Of a DNA stretch of 60,503 nucleotides, positions 50,023 through 58,842 are shown one piece after another. The notes below the pieces were generated by a model. That model saw only the letters and a list, made by a program, of their open reading frames with translations, was not told the origin of the DNA and ran no database searches. The DNA is from an uncultured Oscillospiraceae bacterium (GTDB lineage: Bacteria; Bacillota; Clostridia; Oscillospirales; Ruminococcaceae). Position 1 is the stretch's first letter. The number at the start of each line of letters is the position of its first letter. The stretch covers positions 1-60,503 of the forward strand of contig CAKSPH010000015.1 of the NCBI GenBank assembly GCA_934481355.1. The letters are read 5' to 3'. Position numbers and translations under genes: made by a program.

Positions 50023-51306
50023 TCAGCCGCTTACCTCTATGCCGTAGCGGTTGCACAGCTTCACAAGGCCGTCCCGGTATCCCGCGCCGACCGCCGAGAT
50101 ACGCCACTCGCCCTTGTATATGTAAAATTCCGCGGCGACCACCGTGACCTCCCCGGAAAGCCCGTCCATGTCGAACTGAACGCGCTCCTTTCCGCCTGCG
50201 TAGAGCGAAAACCTCGGCTCCGCCACCAGCGAGAAATTCTTCGAGGAGTTACCGGAGTACACCGAGTACGCCACGGTTATGCGCTTCACGTTGTCGTCCA
50301 CTTTCGTGAAATCCACGCTGACCCGCCCGTCGTCCGGGTGGTAGCGCACCGCGCCGTCCGGGGACTGCTCGTTTCCGAAGAACACCAGTCCGCCGTCCCC
50401 GAAGGACTGCTCCTTTTCATTCAGCATGAAAACATAGGGGTCGATGTCAAGCGAGCCGAGCTTCCGCCCGGTGAGGAACATCTCGCAGGAACGCCCGACA
50501 TACTGCGCCAGCGTGACGCGCTGTCCCCTTGTCAGCCGCAGCACCGGAGCGTTTTCCGGCAGCGGAGCCGCTCCCACGTCGGCGATAACGTCGGTGGAGG
50601 GCTTCGGCACGGGCGCGGGAATGCTCTCCGGCGGCTGGTTCAGCGTGAGCGTAACATTGCTCTGCCCGGCTGGAGCGCCGCTCCTGTCCACCGGCTGAGC
50701 CGTGAATATCACGCGGTCTTTCACCGCCGGGGCGTTCACCGAGTATCTTCCGCAGAGGTATATCCTCCTGCGGAGCCTGGATTCCACGAGAATTTCCGTG
50801 TACACCAGCGCCGGAGAGCCGGAGCCGGTCACGGTGAGCGTTACCTCGCTCCTTCCCGCCGGGATATTCTCCGGGGCGAAGCGAATCCCCGCCGCGTTGC
50901 AGACGAGCCGCGCCGCCGCCGGGATATCCACGGTCATGCGGAACGTGTTTTCGCCGTCCGCCGAAAGCTCCCCGAGCTGTAACGTCCTGGGTATCTCCGG
51001 GATACCGTCCTCGCCGCCGAAGCCCCTCACGGAGCCTAAAACCTCGATATCCGCCGCCCGAACCGGGCAGAGCGCCTCTATCGCGGTTTCTGAAAGGCCG
51101 CCCTCGGTTATTTCCACGCGCAGCCCCTCGAGCGCCACTCCGGGGGAGGTCACGGTGATAACGCTGCCGTGCTTTGCCCAGACAGTGGTGTTGTTCCCAC
51201 GGAGGGTCATGGGTCTGCTTATTACGACGGGGCCCTCAAACTCCCCGGGAGGGAGCGCGGCAGTGCCGCCTGCGGGGGTACCCGCGATTATTTCACTCAG
51301 GTTCAA
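50023..51306 (-). CDS. TerD-domain protein with an N-terminal beta-rich domain
   Basis: Predicted protein of 427 residues. The first 110 residues (for example PMTLRGNNTTVWAKHGSVIT) look like turns of a beta-helix, followed by an Ig-like part (about 110-235) and a proline-rich linker. The TerD domain occupies about 250-427 with the motifs LRLTRGQRVTL, DPYVFMLNEKEQ, GLVFFGNEQSPDGAVRYHPD and AEFYIYKGEWRISAVGAGY. The calcium-binding GDGDDE stretch of other TerD proteins is changed to HPDDGRVSVDF, so metal binding may differ. Start TTG at 51306 with AAGGGGG upstream. No signal peptide. Confidence 0.82.
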   Translation of the reverse strand: MNLSEIIAGTPAGGTAALPPGEFEGPVVISRPMTLRGNNTTVWAKHGSVITVTSPGVALEGLRVEITEGGLSETAIEALCPVRAADIEVLGSVRGFGGEDGIPEIPRTLQLGELSADGENTFRMTVDIPAAARLVCNAAGIRFAPENIPAGRSEVTLTVTGSGSPALVYTEILVESRLRRRIYLCGRYSVNAPAVKDRVIFTAQPVDRSGAPAGQSNVTLTLNQPPESIPAPVPKPSTDVIADVGAAPLPENAPVLRLTRGQRVTLAQYVGRSCEMFLTGRKLGSLDIDPYVFMLNEKEQSFGDGGLVFFGNEQSPDGAVRYHPDDGRVSVDFTKVDDNVKRITVAYSVYSGNSSKNFSLVAEPRFSLYAGGKERVQFDMDGLSGEVTVVAAEFYIYKGEWRISAVGAGYRDGLVKLCNRYGIEVSG

Positions 51307-51342
51307 GGACTACTGCGCCCCCTTTCCGGAAATAATTATCGC

Positions 51343-51927
51343 TTATACGTTTACGCCGTAAGCGCGGCAAAGCGCTTCAAGTCCGCCCTGATAGCCTGCG
51401 GCTACCGCGTTGAACTTCCAGTCGCCGTTGTAGCGGTATATCTCGCATACGACAAGCGCGGTCTCAATGGAGAACTCCTCCATCAGGTCGAAGTGGATCA
51501 CTTCCTCGCCGTTGGCGTCGTCCGGGCTGTCTATCTTGACAACTCTTACATAAGCGTTGGAGACCTGACCGAAGTTCTGGTTCCTGCCCTGCGCGTCAAA
51601 AATCGTGACAGCTACCGCTATCTTGTCAATCTCCGGGGGGATCTTGGTGAAGTCGATGATTATAGCCTCGTCGTCGCCGTCGCCCTCGCCGGTGCGGTTG
51701 TCGCCGGTGTGCACTACCGCGCCGTTTCTGCCGTTGAGATTGTTGTAGAAGATGAAGTCCTCGTCACGGAGAACCTTTCCGTTTGCGCCAAGCATGAATA
51801 CGCTTGCGTCAAGGTCGAAGTCGCTGCCGCCGTCGTACTTGTTGGTGTCCCAGCCGAGCCCTATTCTTGCAAGAGTTACCGCCTTGTCCAGACTTACGCG
51901 CTGTCCCTTAGAAAGATTTACTGCCAT
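51343..51927 (-). CDS. TerD-family stress protein
   Basis: Predicted protein of 194 residues, standard for TerD/TerE/TerZ. It begins MAVNLSKGQRVSLDKA and has SDFDLDASVFMLGANG, IFYNNLNGRNGAVVHTGDNR and the calcium-binding GEGDGDDEAIIIDF, ending with ALVVCEIYRYNGDWKFNAVA. These proteins bind Ca2+ and confer resistance to tellurite, oxidants and envelope stress in other bacteria. AAGGAGG stands before ATG at 51927. It follows the Ca-ATPase gene. Confidence 0.95.
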   Translation of the reverse strand: MAVNLSKGQRVSLDKAVTLARIGLGWDTNKYDGGSDFDLDASVFMLGANGKVLRDEDFIFYNNLNGRNGAVVHTGDNRTGEGDGDDEAIIIDFTKIPPEIDKIAVAVTIFDAQGRNQNFGQVSNAYVRVVKIDSPDDANGEEVIHFDLMEEFSIETALVVCEIYRYNGDWKFNAVAAGYQGGLEALCRAYGVNV

Positions 51928-52010
51928 TTTGATTTCCTCCTTGAATTTCAGATTAATGTATCCCGTTTTTGCGGGTGTGAATATTCAGCCGCGCGGAATG
52001 CGCCGCCGTG

Positions 52011-52044
52011 TTATCTCCGGCGCCGGTTGAACGCCGGAGTAACA
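52011..52044 (-). terminator. Hairpin between the Ca-ATPase and terD genes
   Basis: On the minus strand GTTACTCCGGCG, loop, CGCCGGAGATAAC. No T run follows, so it may be a transcript-stability or partial attenuation element inside the operon. Confidence 0.5.
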
Positions 52045-52051
52045 GATTAGT

Positions 52052-54802
52052 TTACTTGCCGGCAGCCGCCTTTGCGATTGCCTTTCTGATGAGGTCTACC
52101 GGGATAATGGATATCGCCATCACCAGAACCAGCAGCCACTCGGCGCCGTTAAGTCCGTGGCAGCCGAGTATCTCGCCCACAGCCGGAACGGCAAGACCGA
52201 TATAGGTCATTGCTATCTGGACGGCGGCGATTATCCCGAATACCGTAAGGAAGCCCTTGTTCCTTGAAAGGTTGTCGAAGAGGTTGAGTTTCTCGGTCCT
52301 TGCATTGAAGCCGTTGAACACCGCAATGAAGATGAAGAACGCGAAGTACGCCGTGGTAAGGTAAATATGCGCGTCGCCCTCGATGGAGCCCGATCTCAGC
52401 CAGCCCCATGATTCAAGCATTGCTACGCCGTTTGCGTCAACTATCTCCTCACCCAAGAGCAGCATGACGACGGAGAGAATGAACGTCCAGCCTGCGCCGA
52501 CGATTATCTCGCTCATCATGTTTTTGCTGATGATGTGCTCTGTTCTCTTCTTGGGCTTCTCCTTCATGAATCTGGAGAGAGCCGGCTCGCCGCCGAATGC
52601 AAGCGCCGCAAGCGTATCCATTACGAGGTTTACCCACAGGATCTGGATAACGTTCAGCGGAGAAGCAAGGTTGAGCAGCGGACAGATGAACGATATCAGA
52701 ACCGCCGCAACGTTTATGGTGAGCTGGAAGATGATGAACTTCCTGATGGAGTTGAAAATAGTGCGTCCGTAAAGGATAGCCTTGTCGATGGAGTTGAAGT
52801 TGTCGTCCAGAATTACGATGTCGGAGGCTTCCTTTGCGACCTCCGTTCCGCCGCCCATTGCGAAGCCGACGTCCGCCTTCTTCAGCGCCGGGGAGTCGTT
52901 TACGCCGTCGCCGGTCATGCCCGCAACCAGGTCAAGCTCCTGCGCAAGACGTACAAGACGGCTCTTGTCGGAGGGCAGCGCCCTTGCGATAACGCGTATA
53001 TCCGGGAGCTTCTGCTTTATCTCCTCGTCTGAGAGCTGCGCCAGCTCGTCGGAGGTCAGCACGATGTCGCTTTCCTTTTCGAGAAGCCCCGCGTCCTTTG
53101 CGATGGCGACTGCGGTCTCCCGGCGGTCGCCGGTTATCATGACTACCTGCACGCCGGCGCCCTTTACCTCGCGGATCGCGGTGACGGATTCCGGACGTAC
53201 CTCGTCGCGGATCCCCACAGCGCCTACGAGGGTCCAGTCATTGCCCTCCGGCAGAGCCTCCTCGCCAAGTGCGTCGTCGCTGGTGGCGATGGCGAGCACG
53301 CGGATAGCGCGGCCTGCAAGCTCGTCTATCTTCGCGTTGAGCTTCTGCATATCAAACGGCTGCTTTTCGCCGTTCTGGTCATAGTATGTGGCGCAGCGCC
53401 GGAGTATCTTCTCCGGTGCGCCCTTGATGAGCGTTATCTTCTTCGCGCCGTCTATCTGGGTCGCGGAATACTTGTTCGTGGAATTGAACGGGATATTGCC
53501 CACGGCGGTGATACCGTCCTGCTTTGCGCCGTCAATGTCGAAGCCGAGAATAGCGCGCTCGGTGGCGTTGCCGCCTATCACCCTGCGCCCGCTTCCCTCG
53601 CCGCTTACCATGGACAGCGTGTTGTGCTGAATGGAAAGGGACAGCATATCGTGAAGCCCGCTTCCAAGCTCGTTTATGCCCTTGAATTCCTGAACGTCGC
53701 CGGTGATGAACGAAACCGCCTCCAGCTTGCCCCTGGTGATGGTGCCCGTCTTATCGGAGAACAGAATATTCAGGGAGCCTGCGGTCTCGATTCCGGCTAC
53801 CTTTCTTACAAGGACGTTGTCCTTGAGCATTTTGCCCATGTTCTGCGCGGAAACTATCGCTATCATCAGCGGAAGTCCCTCCGGGACGGCCATTACGATG
53901 ATGATTACCGCCAGCATTACCGCATTTATGATTGCCTCAACGAGAGGCAGCCACTGGAATACTCCGTCCGCCATGAAGAACGCCGCCGGGTCGAATCCGG
54001 TGTCCATGAAGATGGTCTTGAACAGCATTGCGACTGCTATCGCGATACCGCCGATATAGCCGAACCTTGATATCCCGTCCGCGAGCTTTCCGAGCTTGAC
54101 CTTGAGCGGAGTCTCGCGGTCGTCGTCGGTCTGGAGCTCGCTTGCTATCTTACCGTAAACGGACTTGTCGCCGACTACCGTTACCTGCATCACCGCGTTG
54201 CCGGAACATACCACCGCTCCGCGGAAAACCTTGTGCTCGTTGTCGAAGTTGGTGTTCTCGTCGGTATCCTTCCAGCCCTCGGGAATGGCTTCCTTCTTTG
54301 CCTCGCGGCTCTCGCCGTTGAGCACGGACTGGTCTACCTTGATGTCGCCGTCGATGATGATTCCGTCTGCGGGGATCTTATCGCCGGACTGGAGCAGGAT
54401 AGCGTCCCCGACAACGATGTCGTTTATAGCCACCTCGGCGATGCTGCCGTTGCGGTAGACCTTGCACATGATGCGGGAAGCCTCTTCCTGGAGCTTCTGG
54501 AACGCGTTCTCGTTGTTGTACTCGGATATGGTGGAAACAAGCGTTGCCAGCATTATCGCGACAAGGATACCAAGCGGCTCGTACCACTCGGGGGCGCCGT
54601 TCCTGATAACTCCCACAAGACCCAGTATCCACAGCAGGACGTTCACGCCGAGCGCCACCAGGAGTATCTTTATCATGGGGTCGCCAAGGTTGCCCCTGAG
54701 CTTATCCCAGAAGCTCTCGGAAGCCTGCTCGGTCATGCTGTTGTCGCCGTATTTCTTCCGGGACTCCTCAGCCTGACTGTCCGTTAAGCCGAAATTCTTC
54801 AT
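52052..54802 (-). CDS. P-type Ca2+-transporting ATPase
   Basis: Predicted membrane enzyme of 916 residues, P2-type (SERCA/PMCA like). The phosphorylated aspartate is in LFSDKTGTITRG; the actuator TGES-like loop reads VLNGESREAKKEA, and MTGDGVNDSPALKKADVGFA is the hinge. Ten helices are expected, with Ca-binding PEGLPLMIAI in helix 4. It is upstream of terD in the stress operon, where some systems have TerC; the ATPase could supply or remove Ca2+ for the TerD proteins. AAAAGGAG precedes ATG. Confidence 0.95.
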   Translation of the reverse strand: MKNFGLTDSQAEESRKKYGDNSMTEQASESFWDKLRGNLGDPMIKILLVALGVNVLLWILGLVGVIRNGAPEWYEPLGILVAIMLATLVSTISEYNNENAFQKLQEEASRIMCKVYRNGSIAEVAINDIVVGDAILLQSGDKIPADGIIIDGDIKVDQSVLNGESREAKKEAIPEGWKDTDENTNFDNEHKVFRGAVVCSGNAVMQVTVVGDKSVYGKIASELQTDDDRETPLKVKLGKLADGISRFGYIGGIAIAVAMLFKTIFMDTGFDPAAFFMADGVFQWLPLVEAIINAVMLAVIIIVMAVPEGLPLMIAIVSAQNMGKMLKDNVLVRKVAGIETAGSLNILFSDKTGTITRGKLEAVSFITGDVQEFKGINELGSGLHDMLSLSIQHNTLSMVSGEGSGRRVIGGNATERAILGFDIDGAKQDGITAVGNIPFNSTNKYSATQIDGAKKITLIKGAPEKILRRCATYYDQNGEKQPFDMQKLNAKIDELAGRAIRVLAIATSDDALGEEALPEGNDWTLVGAVGIRDEVRPESVTAIREVKGAGVQVVMITGDRRETAVAIAKDAGLLEKESDIVLTSDELAQLSDEEIKQKLPDIRVIARALPSDKSRLVRLAQELDLVAGMTGDGVNDSPALKKADVGFAMGGGTEVAKEASDIVILDDNFNSIDKAILYGRTIFNSIRKFIIFQLTINVAAVLISFICPLLNLASPLNVIQILWVNLVMDTLAALAFGGEPALSRFMKEKPKKRTEHIISKNMMSEIIVGAGWTFILSVVMLLLGEEIVDANGVAMLESWGWLRSGSIEGDAHIYLTTAYFAFFIFIAVFNGFNARTEKLNLFDNLSRNKGFLTVFGIIAAVQIAMTYIGLAVPAVGEILGCHGLNGAEWLLVLVMAISIIPVDLIRKAIAKAAAGK

Positions 54803-54827
54803 TCTCTTCTCTCCTTTTCAGCCGGGA

Positions 54828-56306
54828 CTAATGCACCGTGACCTCGCACAGCAGGCCGTTTTCCCGGTCTGTCATGCGGAACACCGCGCCGTCCCTGAGC
54901 TCTATCGCCTGCCCTTTCGGGACAAGCCTTCCGGTCGGGGAGGTCATTCCCTCGATACCGTGGTTGACGAGCAGCCACATTCCGTTATGCCGGCAGATGT
55001 AAGCCCGCATATCGGTGCCCGCCTTTTCATCGTTATGGATATTCGACCAGACGTGCCAGTCGTACAGCGGCATACCATCATAGGCTATGACCTCGCCGCA
55101 GTCCCTGTACACGCCGGCTCTGCCCCTCATTCCGCTCTTGAAGCTGAGCCTTATGACCCGCTCCCTCAAGCGCGTATGGCAATAGGGGCACACCGGTTCG
55201 TTCTCGTCCCTGAGAATGAACCACTTCTTTTCGCAGCCGGGATTTTCGCACCGCGCCAGTCTGTCCCACGCCCGCAGGAGCTCGCGCTCCCACTCCATTG
55301 CCGCGGGGCGCTGCGCCGGGTCGTGAAGCCCGTCCACGAACGCTCTCAGGAACAGCCGCTCCAGCCCCCTTGACAGCGACTGTATCGTCACGTCAAGGTC
55401 CGGCGGGCGGTTGCTCCTGTCGCCAGGATCTTCTATGAACAGCGCCTCGCTGCCCATCGCGAGGAAGTCGTCCTCCTCCGCGGAGCTTGCGCTGTGTATC
55501 TTAGGCCCCTTTAACGGGTGCCTGAAAAAGAGGTATTCGTAAATCAGCACCGGCAGCGCGTGCAGGTCGGTGGAAACGCACGGAAGCCTGCGGCGCGGGT
55601 CGCCCGGGTCGTACTCCAGCGTGGCGAGCACCTCCGGCGCAATATAGCCGGAAGTACCGCAGACCTCCGGGGGATATTTCCCCGGCACCACAAGCGAGTC
55701 GATGTCTATCACCACAGTGCTGCCCGTCTGCGGGTCTATCAGCACGTTGTTGCAGGAAAGGTCGGAGTGCGCCAGCCCCGCCTGGTGCATTCGCCGGACG
55801 CTCCTTGAAAGGCATATCGCGGCGCCAAGCATGGTGCGCAGGTCGCCCTTTTCGCCGGGAGAGATGTACTTGCGCATTCTTCCGGTGAACCAGCTGCTTT
55901 TCTTGTCCTTTCCCCGGAGATTCAGCCCGTGCGTCGCCGCGCCGTCCCCGAAAAAGAACTTCTGCGGATAGGTCGGACAGACTATGCCGAATTCCGGGCT
56001 TTTAACTATCGCGACAGGCCAGCAGAAGCGGCTGCGGAAGTACTCCGCGGTCTTTTCCGTGTTGCCCAGCGCGCCGCCGTCCTGCTCGGAAAGCGTGGGG
56101 TTGTATATCCCCACGATGGAGCGTATGCGGTCCTGTATATTCGGATTCCTGCCGTCCGCCGGGTCGTTGAAGAACTGCACGGCGTATTTTCTGTCCGGCG
56201 TGAAGTAGGTGTGCTTCATGCCGCCCCTCGGTGCGTTCGCGTCAAGGACGAAATCTATCGTCCCGCCGTTTTCAAGCACCGCAGTCACTGTCTGACCGCT
56301 GTTCAT
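54828..56306 (-). CDS. Protein kinase-like protein with zinc ribbon and FHA-like domain (Ter-associated)
   Basis: Predicted protein of 492 residues. An N-terminal kinase fold (about 20-340) has HSDLSCNNVLID as catalytic loop (Asp and Asn present) and VIDIDSL in place of DFG; the glycine-rich loop is poor. A zinc ribbon lies at about 355-382 (CENPGC and CPYC). The end (about 415-492) resembles an FHA domain (LVNHGIEGMTSPTGRLVPKG), a phosphothreonine reader. With the adjacent PP2C and vWA genes it forms the kinase member of the TerY phosphorylation triad known from comparative genomics. Start ATG at 56306; AAAGGG lies upstream. Confidence 0.85.
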   Translation of the reverse strand: MNSGQTVTAVLENGGTIDFVLDANAPRGGMKHTYFTPDRKYAVQFFNDPADGRNPNIQDRIRSIVGIYNPTLSEQDGGALGNTEKTAEYFRSRFCWPVAIVKSPEFGIVCPTYPQKFFFGDGAATHGLNLRGKDKKSSWFTGRMRKYISPGEKGDLRTMLGAAICLSRSVRRMHQAGLAHSDLSCNNVLIDPQTGSTVVIDIDSLVVPGKYPPEVCGTSGYIAPEVLATLEYDPGDPRRRLPCVSTDLHALPVLIYEYLFFRHPLKGPKIHSASSAEEDDFLAMGSEALFIEDPGDRSNRPPDLDVTIQSLSRGLERLFLRAFVDGLHDPAQRPAAMEWERELLRAWDRLARCENPGCEKKWFILRDENEPVCPYCHTRLRERVIRLSFKSGMRGRAGVYRDCGEVIAYDGMPLYDWHVWSNIHNDEKAGTDMRAYICRHNGMWLLVNHGIEGMTSPTGRLVPKGQAIELRDGAVFRMTDRENGLLCEVTVH

Positions 56307-56407
56307 GTTCCGGTACCCTTTCGTCTATACTGTCTGTTATAATTCGTCTTAATTTTCCGAATCGCGTCGGAATATAGCTAAACTTCCCGTATTCTCGTGC
56401 AGGAATA

Positions 56408-57673
56408 TTACTCAGCGTTCAGCCGGAGTACCACCAGCGTGCGGTCGTCAAAGCTTCCGCGCTCGTTGTAGTTATCCAGCCATGCAAGGAGTCTGTCCTG
56501 CGGATTCCTGCCGAGGGATATGCCGTAAGCCTCCAGCGAATGGGGTTTCAGCTCCCGGCGCCGCTCCCAGAGCTCGTTCATCGCTTCGTCCGAGCCGTCC
56601 CTCATCAGCTGCTTCGCATACTGGAGCGCCACGGAGCGCTGCTCCATGCTTACGGAGGGGTACTTCACCGGCTCCGGGGGCTGCGGCTCTCCGCATTCGC
56701 CCTCCGTCGGGAGTATCCCGTTAAGGCAGAGGTCGAGGTAAAGCCGCTTCATCATCGGCTGCGCCGGAAAATAATCGTCCGCGACGCCGTCGCTCATAAG
56801 CATTAATATGTCTGACTTTCCGCGGCTTATGCGGGTCTTGCCTGCAATAGCGCCGTCGGAAACCGTTTTCTCCGTCAGGAACTCCGTTTCGCCGGAATAC
56901 GCGCCGCTGTCCGCTTCCCCGAGGAGCCGGAAGCAGCTCCCGCTGTCAGCCCTGCTGTCGATGGCGCAGATACAGCCGTCGCCTATCTGCACGGACATAA
57001 CGAAGGTCTGCCTTTCGCCTGAAACCTCCAGCGGAACTGCCACAGCCGCAAGGAATGTCGAGCCGAGGTCCCCCGCCACCGGAGCCCTGCCCAGCGCCTT
57101 TGTATACGCCGGGTCGTTTTCCAGCGCGGAGTGCTTCTTCACAACCGCGTCATACGCCGCCCGGGCGGAATCCCTTATCAGCGGAGCCATCACGCCGCAC
57201 GCCGCCATGAATTCCTGACCGCCCATCTCCGAGGAAAGCTGCCGCTTTATCTCCGGAGCGCCTTCCATCAGCGCCGAAAGCTTTTCTTTCAGGAAATCCA
57301 CCGCCGCCGAGCAGGCGACCCTTGCGCCTATGCGGGAAAGCGGTCTGGAGCCGGCTCCGTCCGCCACAACGGCGATAACGCAGCCCCCCGCCGCCCCGGT
57401 CTCGAACCAGTCGTCGCAGTTGGTGCCCTCGTGCTTGTGCTTCTTTCCACGGGCGCGCGCCCCGATGACCTCGCAGCCGCATTCCCGGGCGTATTTGCTG
57501 TGGTATTCGGTGTGGAGCTCCGTGCCGTCCTCAATAACGGTGCGGTAGCGCCATATCCCGGCGGTGTGCTGCATCACGTCCGAGTCGGAGAGCTTTTTCT
57601 CCGGCGCCGCAAGCGGTACGGACTGCGCAGCCTCCGGCGAGAACACCGCGGTATCCTTTATCTCATTGTCCAT
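56408..57673 (-). CDS. PP2C-family protein phosphatase (Ter-associated)
   Basis: Predicted protein of 421 residues. After a short N-terminal extension a PP2C-type domain begins with HKHEGTNCDDWFE, where the usual acidic metal pair is CDDW, and continues with VVADGAGSRPLSRIGA, FVMSVQIGDGCICAID and LMLMSDGVADDYF. It should act on targets phosphorylated by the neighbouring kinase. It lies 12 bases behind the vWA gene. A 101-bp gap without clear elements separates it from the kinase gene. Confidence 0.88.
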   Translation of the reverse strand: MDNEIKDTAVFSPEAAQSVPLAAPEKKLSDSDVMQHTAGIWRYRTVIEDGTELHTEYHSKYARECGCEVIGARARGKKHKHEGTNCDDWFETGAAGGCVIAVVADGAGSRPLSRIGARVACSAAVDFLKEKLSALMEGAPEIKRQLSSEMGGQEFMAACGVMAPLIRDSARAAYDAVVKKHSALENDPAYTKALGRAPVAGDLGSTFLAAVAVPLEVSGERQTFVMSVQIGDGCICAIDSRADSGSCFRLLGEADSGAYSGETEFLTEKTVSDGAIAGKTRISRGKSDILMLMSDGVADDYFPAQPMMKRLYLDLCLNGILPTEGECGEPQPPEPVKYPSVSMEQRSVALQYAKQLMRDGSDEAMNELWERRRELKPHSLEAYGISLGRNPQDRLLAWLDNYNERGSFDDRTLVVLRLNAE

Positions 57674-57684
57674 GGCTCACTCCG

Positions 57685-58326
57685 TCAGGGCACGATGACG
57701 AATCCCTGGGGAGGAGGCGGGAGCTGCACAGCCTCTCCGGGCTTTGCGTCAATGCTCTTGGAGGACGCCTTGACCGAGCTTGAAACCCACGCGAAGAACG
57801 CCGCAAGGTCGCCCGCCGTGAGGTTGTTCATCATCAGGACGTTGTTTGTTATCTTGCGGAGCGTGTTGGTGTTCGCGTTGGCTCCCGCAGCGCAGGCGAT
57901 GATGTTGCCGTAGGAAACCTGCTTCAGCGCGTCTATTCCGTCGTCGAGGTTATCCGTGGGGGCTCCGTCCGTGAGGAGGAACACCAGCGGCTTCCAGTCG
58001 CCCTTCTGGGTGGCGGTGGAGGTGCGCACCTCGTTCTTTATGCAGTCCGCGAGGACGCAGAGAGCCCCGCCGAGCGCGGTGGCTCCGCCTGCGGTGAGCT
58101 CCGGCTCCTTGAAGAGCATGAGCTCCGTCAGCGGGGATATCTGCCGCGCGGTGCTGTTGAATGTAATTACTGAAAGGCAGGCGGTCTCGAGAGCCTGCGG
58201 GTCGCCCTTGAGCTCCGTCAGCAGAGCCTTTATTCCCTGCCGTACTGCCTCGATGGGTTCGCCGGACATGGAGCCGGAGCAGTCCAGAAGCAGGTAGACA
58301 GGTAACCTTCTGATATAATCGGACAT
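57685..58326 (-). CDS. vWA-domain protein (TerY-like)
   Basis: Predicted protein of 213 residues consisting of one von Willebrand A domain. The metal site DCSGSMSG (Asp15, Ser17, Ser19) is complete, with the threonine (TAGGATALG) and aspartate (LLTDGAPTDN) of the MIDAS in place. It ends in a proline-rich tail (LPPPPQGFV). TerY proteins are the vWA member of the triad with PP2C and a kinase. GGAGGG precedes ATG at 58326, and a strong promoter lies 118 bases upstream, so this is the first gene of the operon running to telA. Confidence 0.93.
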   Translation of the reverse strand: MSDYIRRLPVYLLLDCSGSMSGEPIEAVRQGIKALLTELKGDPQALETACLSVITFNSTARQISPLTELMLFKEPELTAGGATALGGALCVLADCIKNEVRTSTATQKGDWKPLVFLLTDGAPTDNLDDGIDALKQVSYGNIIACAAGANANTNTLRKITNNVLMMNNLTAGDLAAFFAWVSSSVKASSKSIDAKPGEAVQLPPPPQGFVIVP

Positions 58327-58443
58327 AATATTACCCTCCGTAGTATTGCCGTAAATCTGTGGCATTCCCTGGCGCAGAGCGCCGGGTCAGTGTTCTGGAA
58401 ATCTTTTCTAGCAGGCAAACAATTCTTTGCCAGCTTAATGTTA

Positions 58444-58472
58444 ATTATACCCGAAAAACAGTGCGTTGTCAA
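58444..58472 (-). promoter_or_regulatory. Promoter of the terY-to-telA operon
   Basis: TTGACA (58467-58472), a 17-base spacer and TATAAT (58444-58449) on the minus strand. A second TTGACA lies 18 bases upstream. Confidence 0.85.
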
Positions 58473-58499
58473 TATGGATTGTGTCAAGTTCTTAAAATG

Positions 58500-58840
58500 A
58501 GGGCGGTCTGCTAAAAGGCGCGTATTCCTGTTACCGTATCCCCCATAAAATCAGAGCCACGGCGTTTACTCGCGGTCGAGGTGGTACGACCACTTCGAGG
58601 GGCGACCCCCTCGCAGGTCAAGGGCAGCGCCCTTGTCGCCTCTTCAGCGGCGAAACGCCCCTCACAAATCAACTCCTTGTCGCGTCTATCACTGTCCAGC
58701 GCGTAATAACTCCCGCCAAAAAAGCGCTAAAGGGGTGTGGGGGAAAACTAGAGTTTTCCCCCACCAGGCGCATTATAGTCTTAATCTCCCCTGCCCTCCG
58801 GAACAGTCCGATGGACTGTTCCGGACGGAACCACAAATAA
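58500..58840. repeat. Structured repeat-rich intergenic region (includes family D copy 2)
   Basis: Contains 58525-58574, related to 25501-25545 (CCGTAT, TAAAATC, GAGCCACGGCGTTT). Further on are several inverted repeats: GTGGGGGAAAAC with its complement (58737-58764, perfect 12 bp, loop TAGA) and TCCGGAACAGTCC with its complement (58797-58825, perfect 13 bp). No coding frame. The last hairpin may end the ybaK transcript. Confidence 0.65.
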
Positions 58841-58842
58841 AA

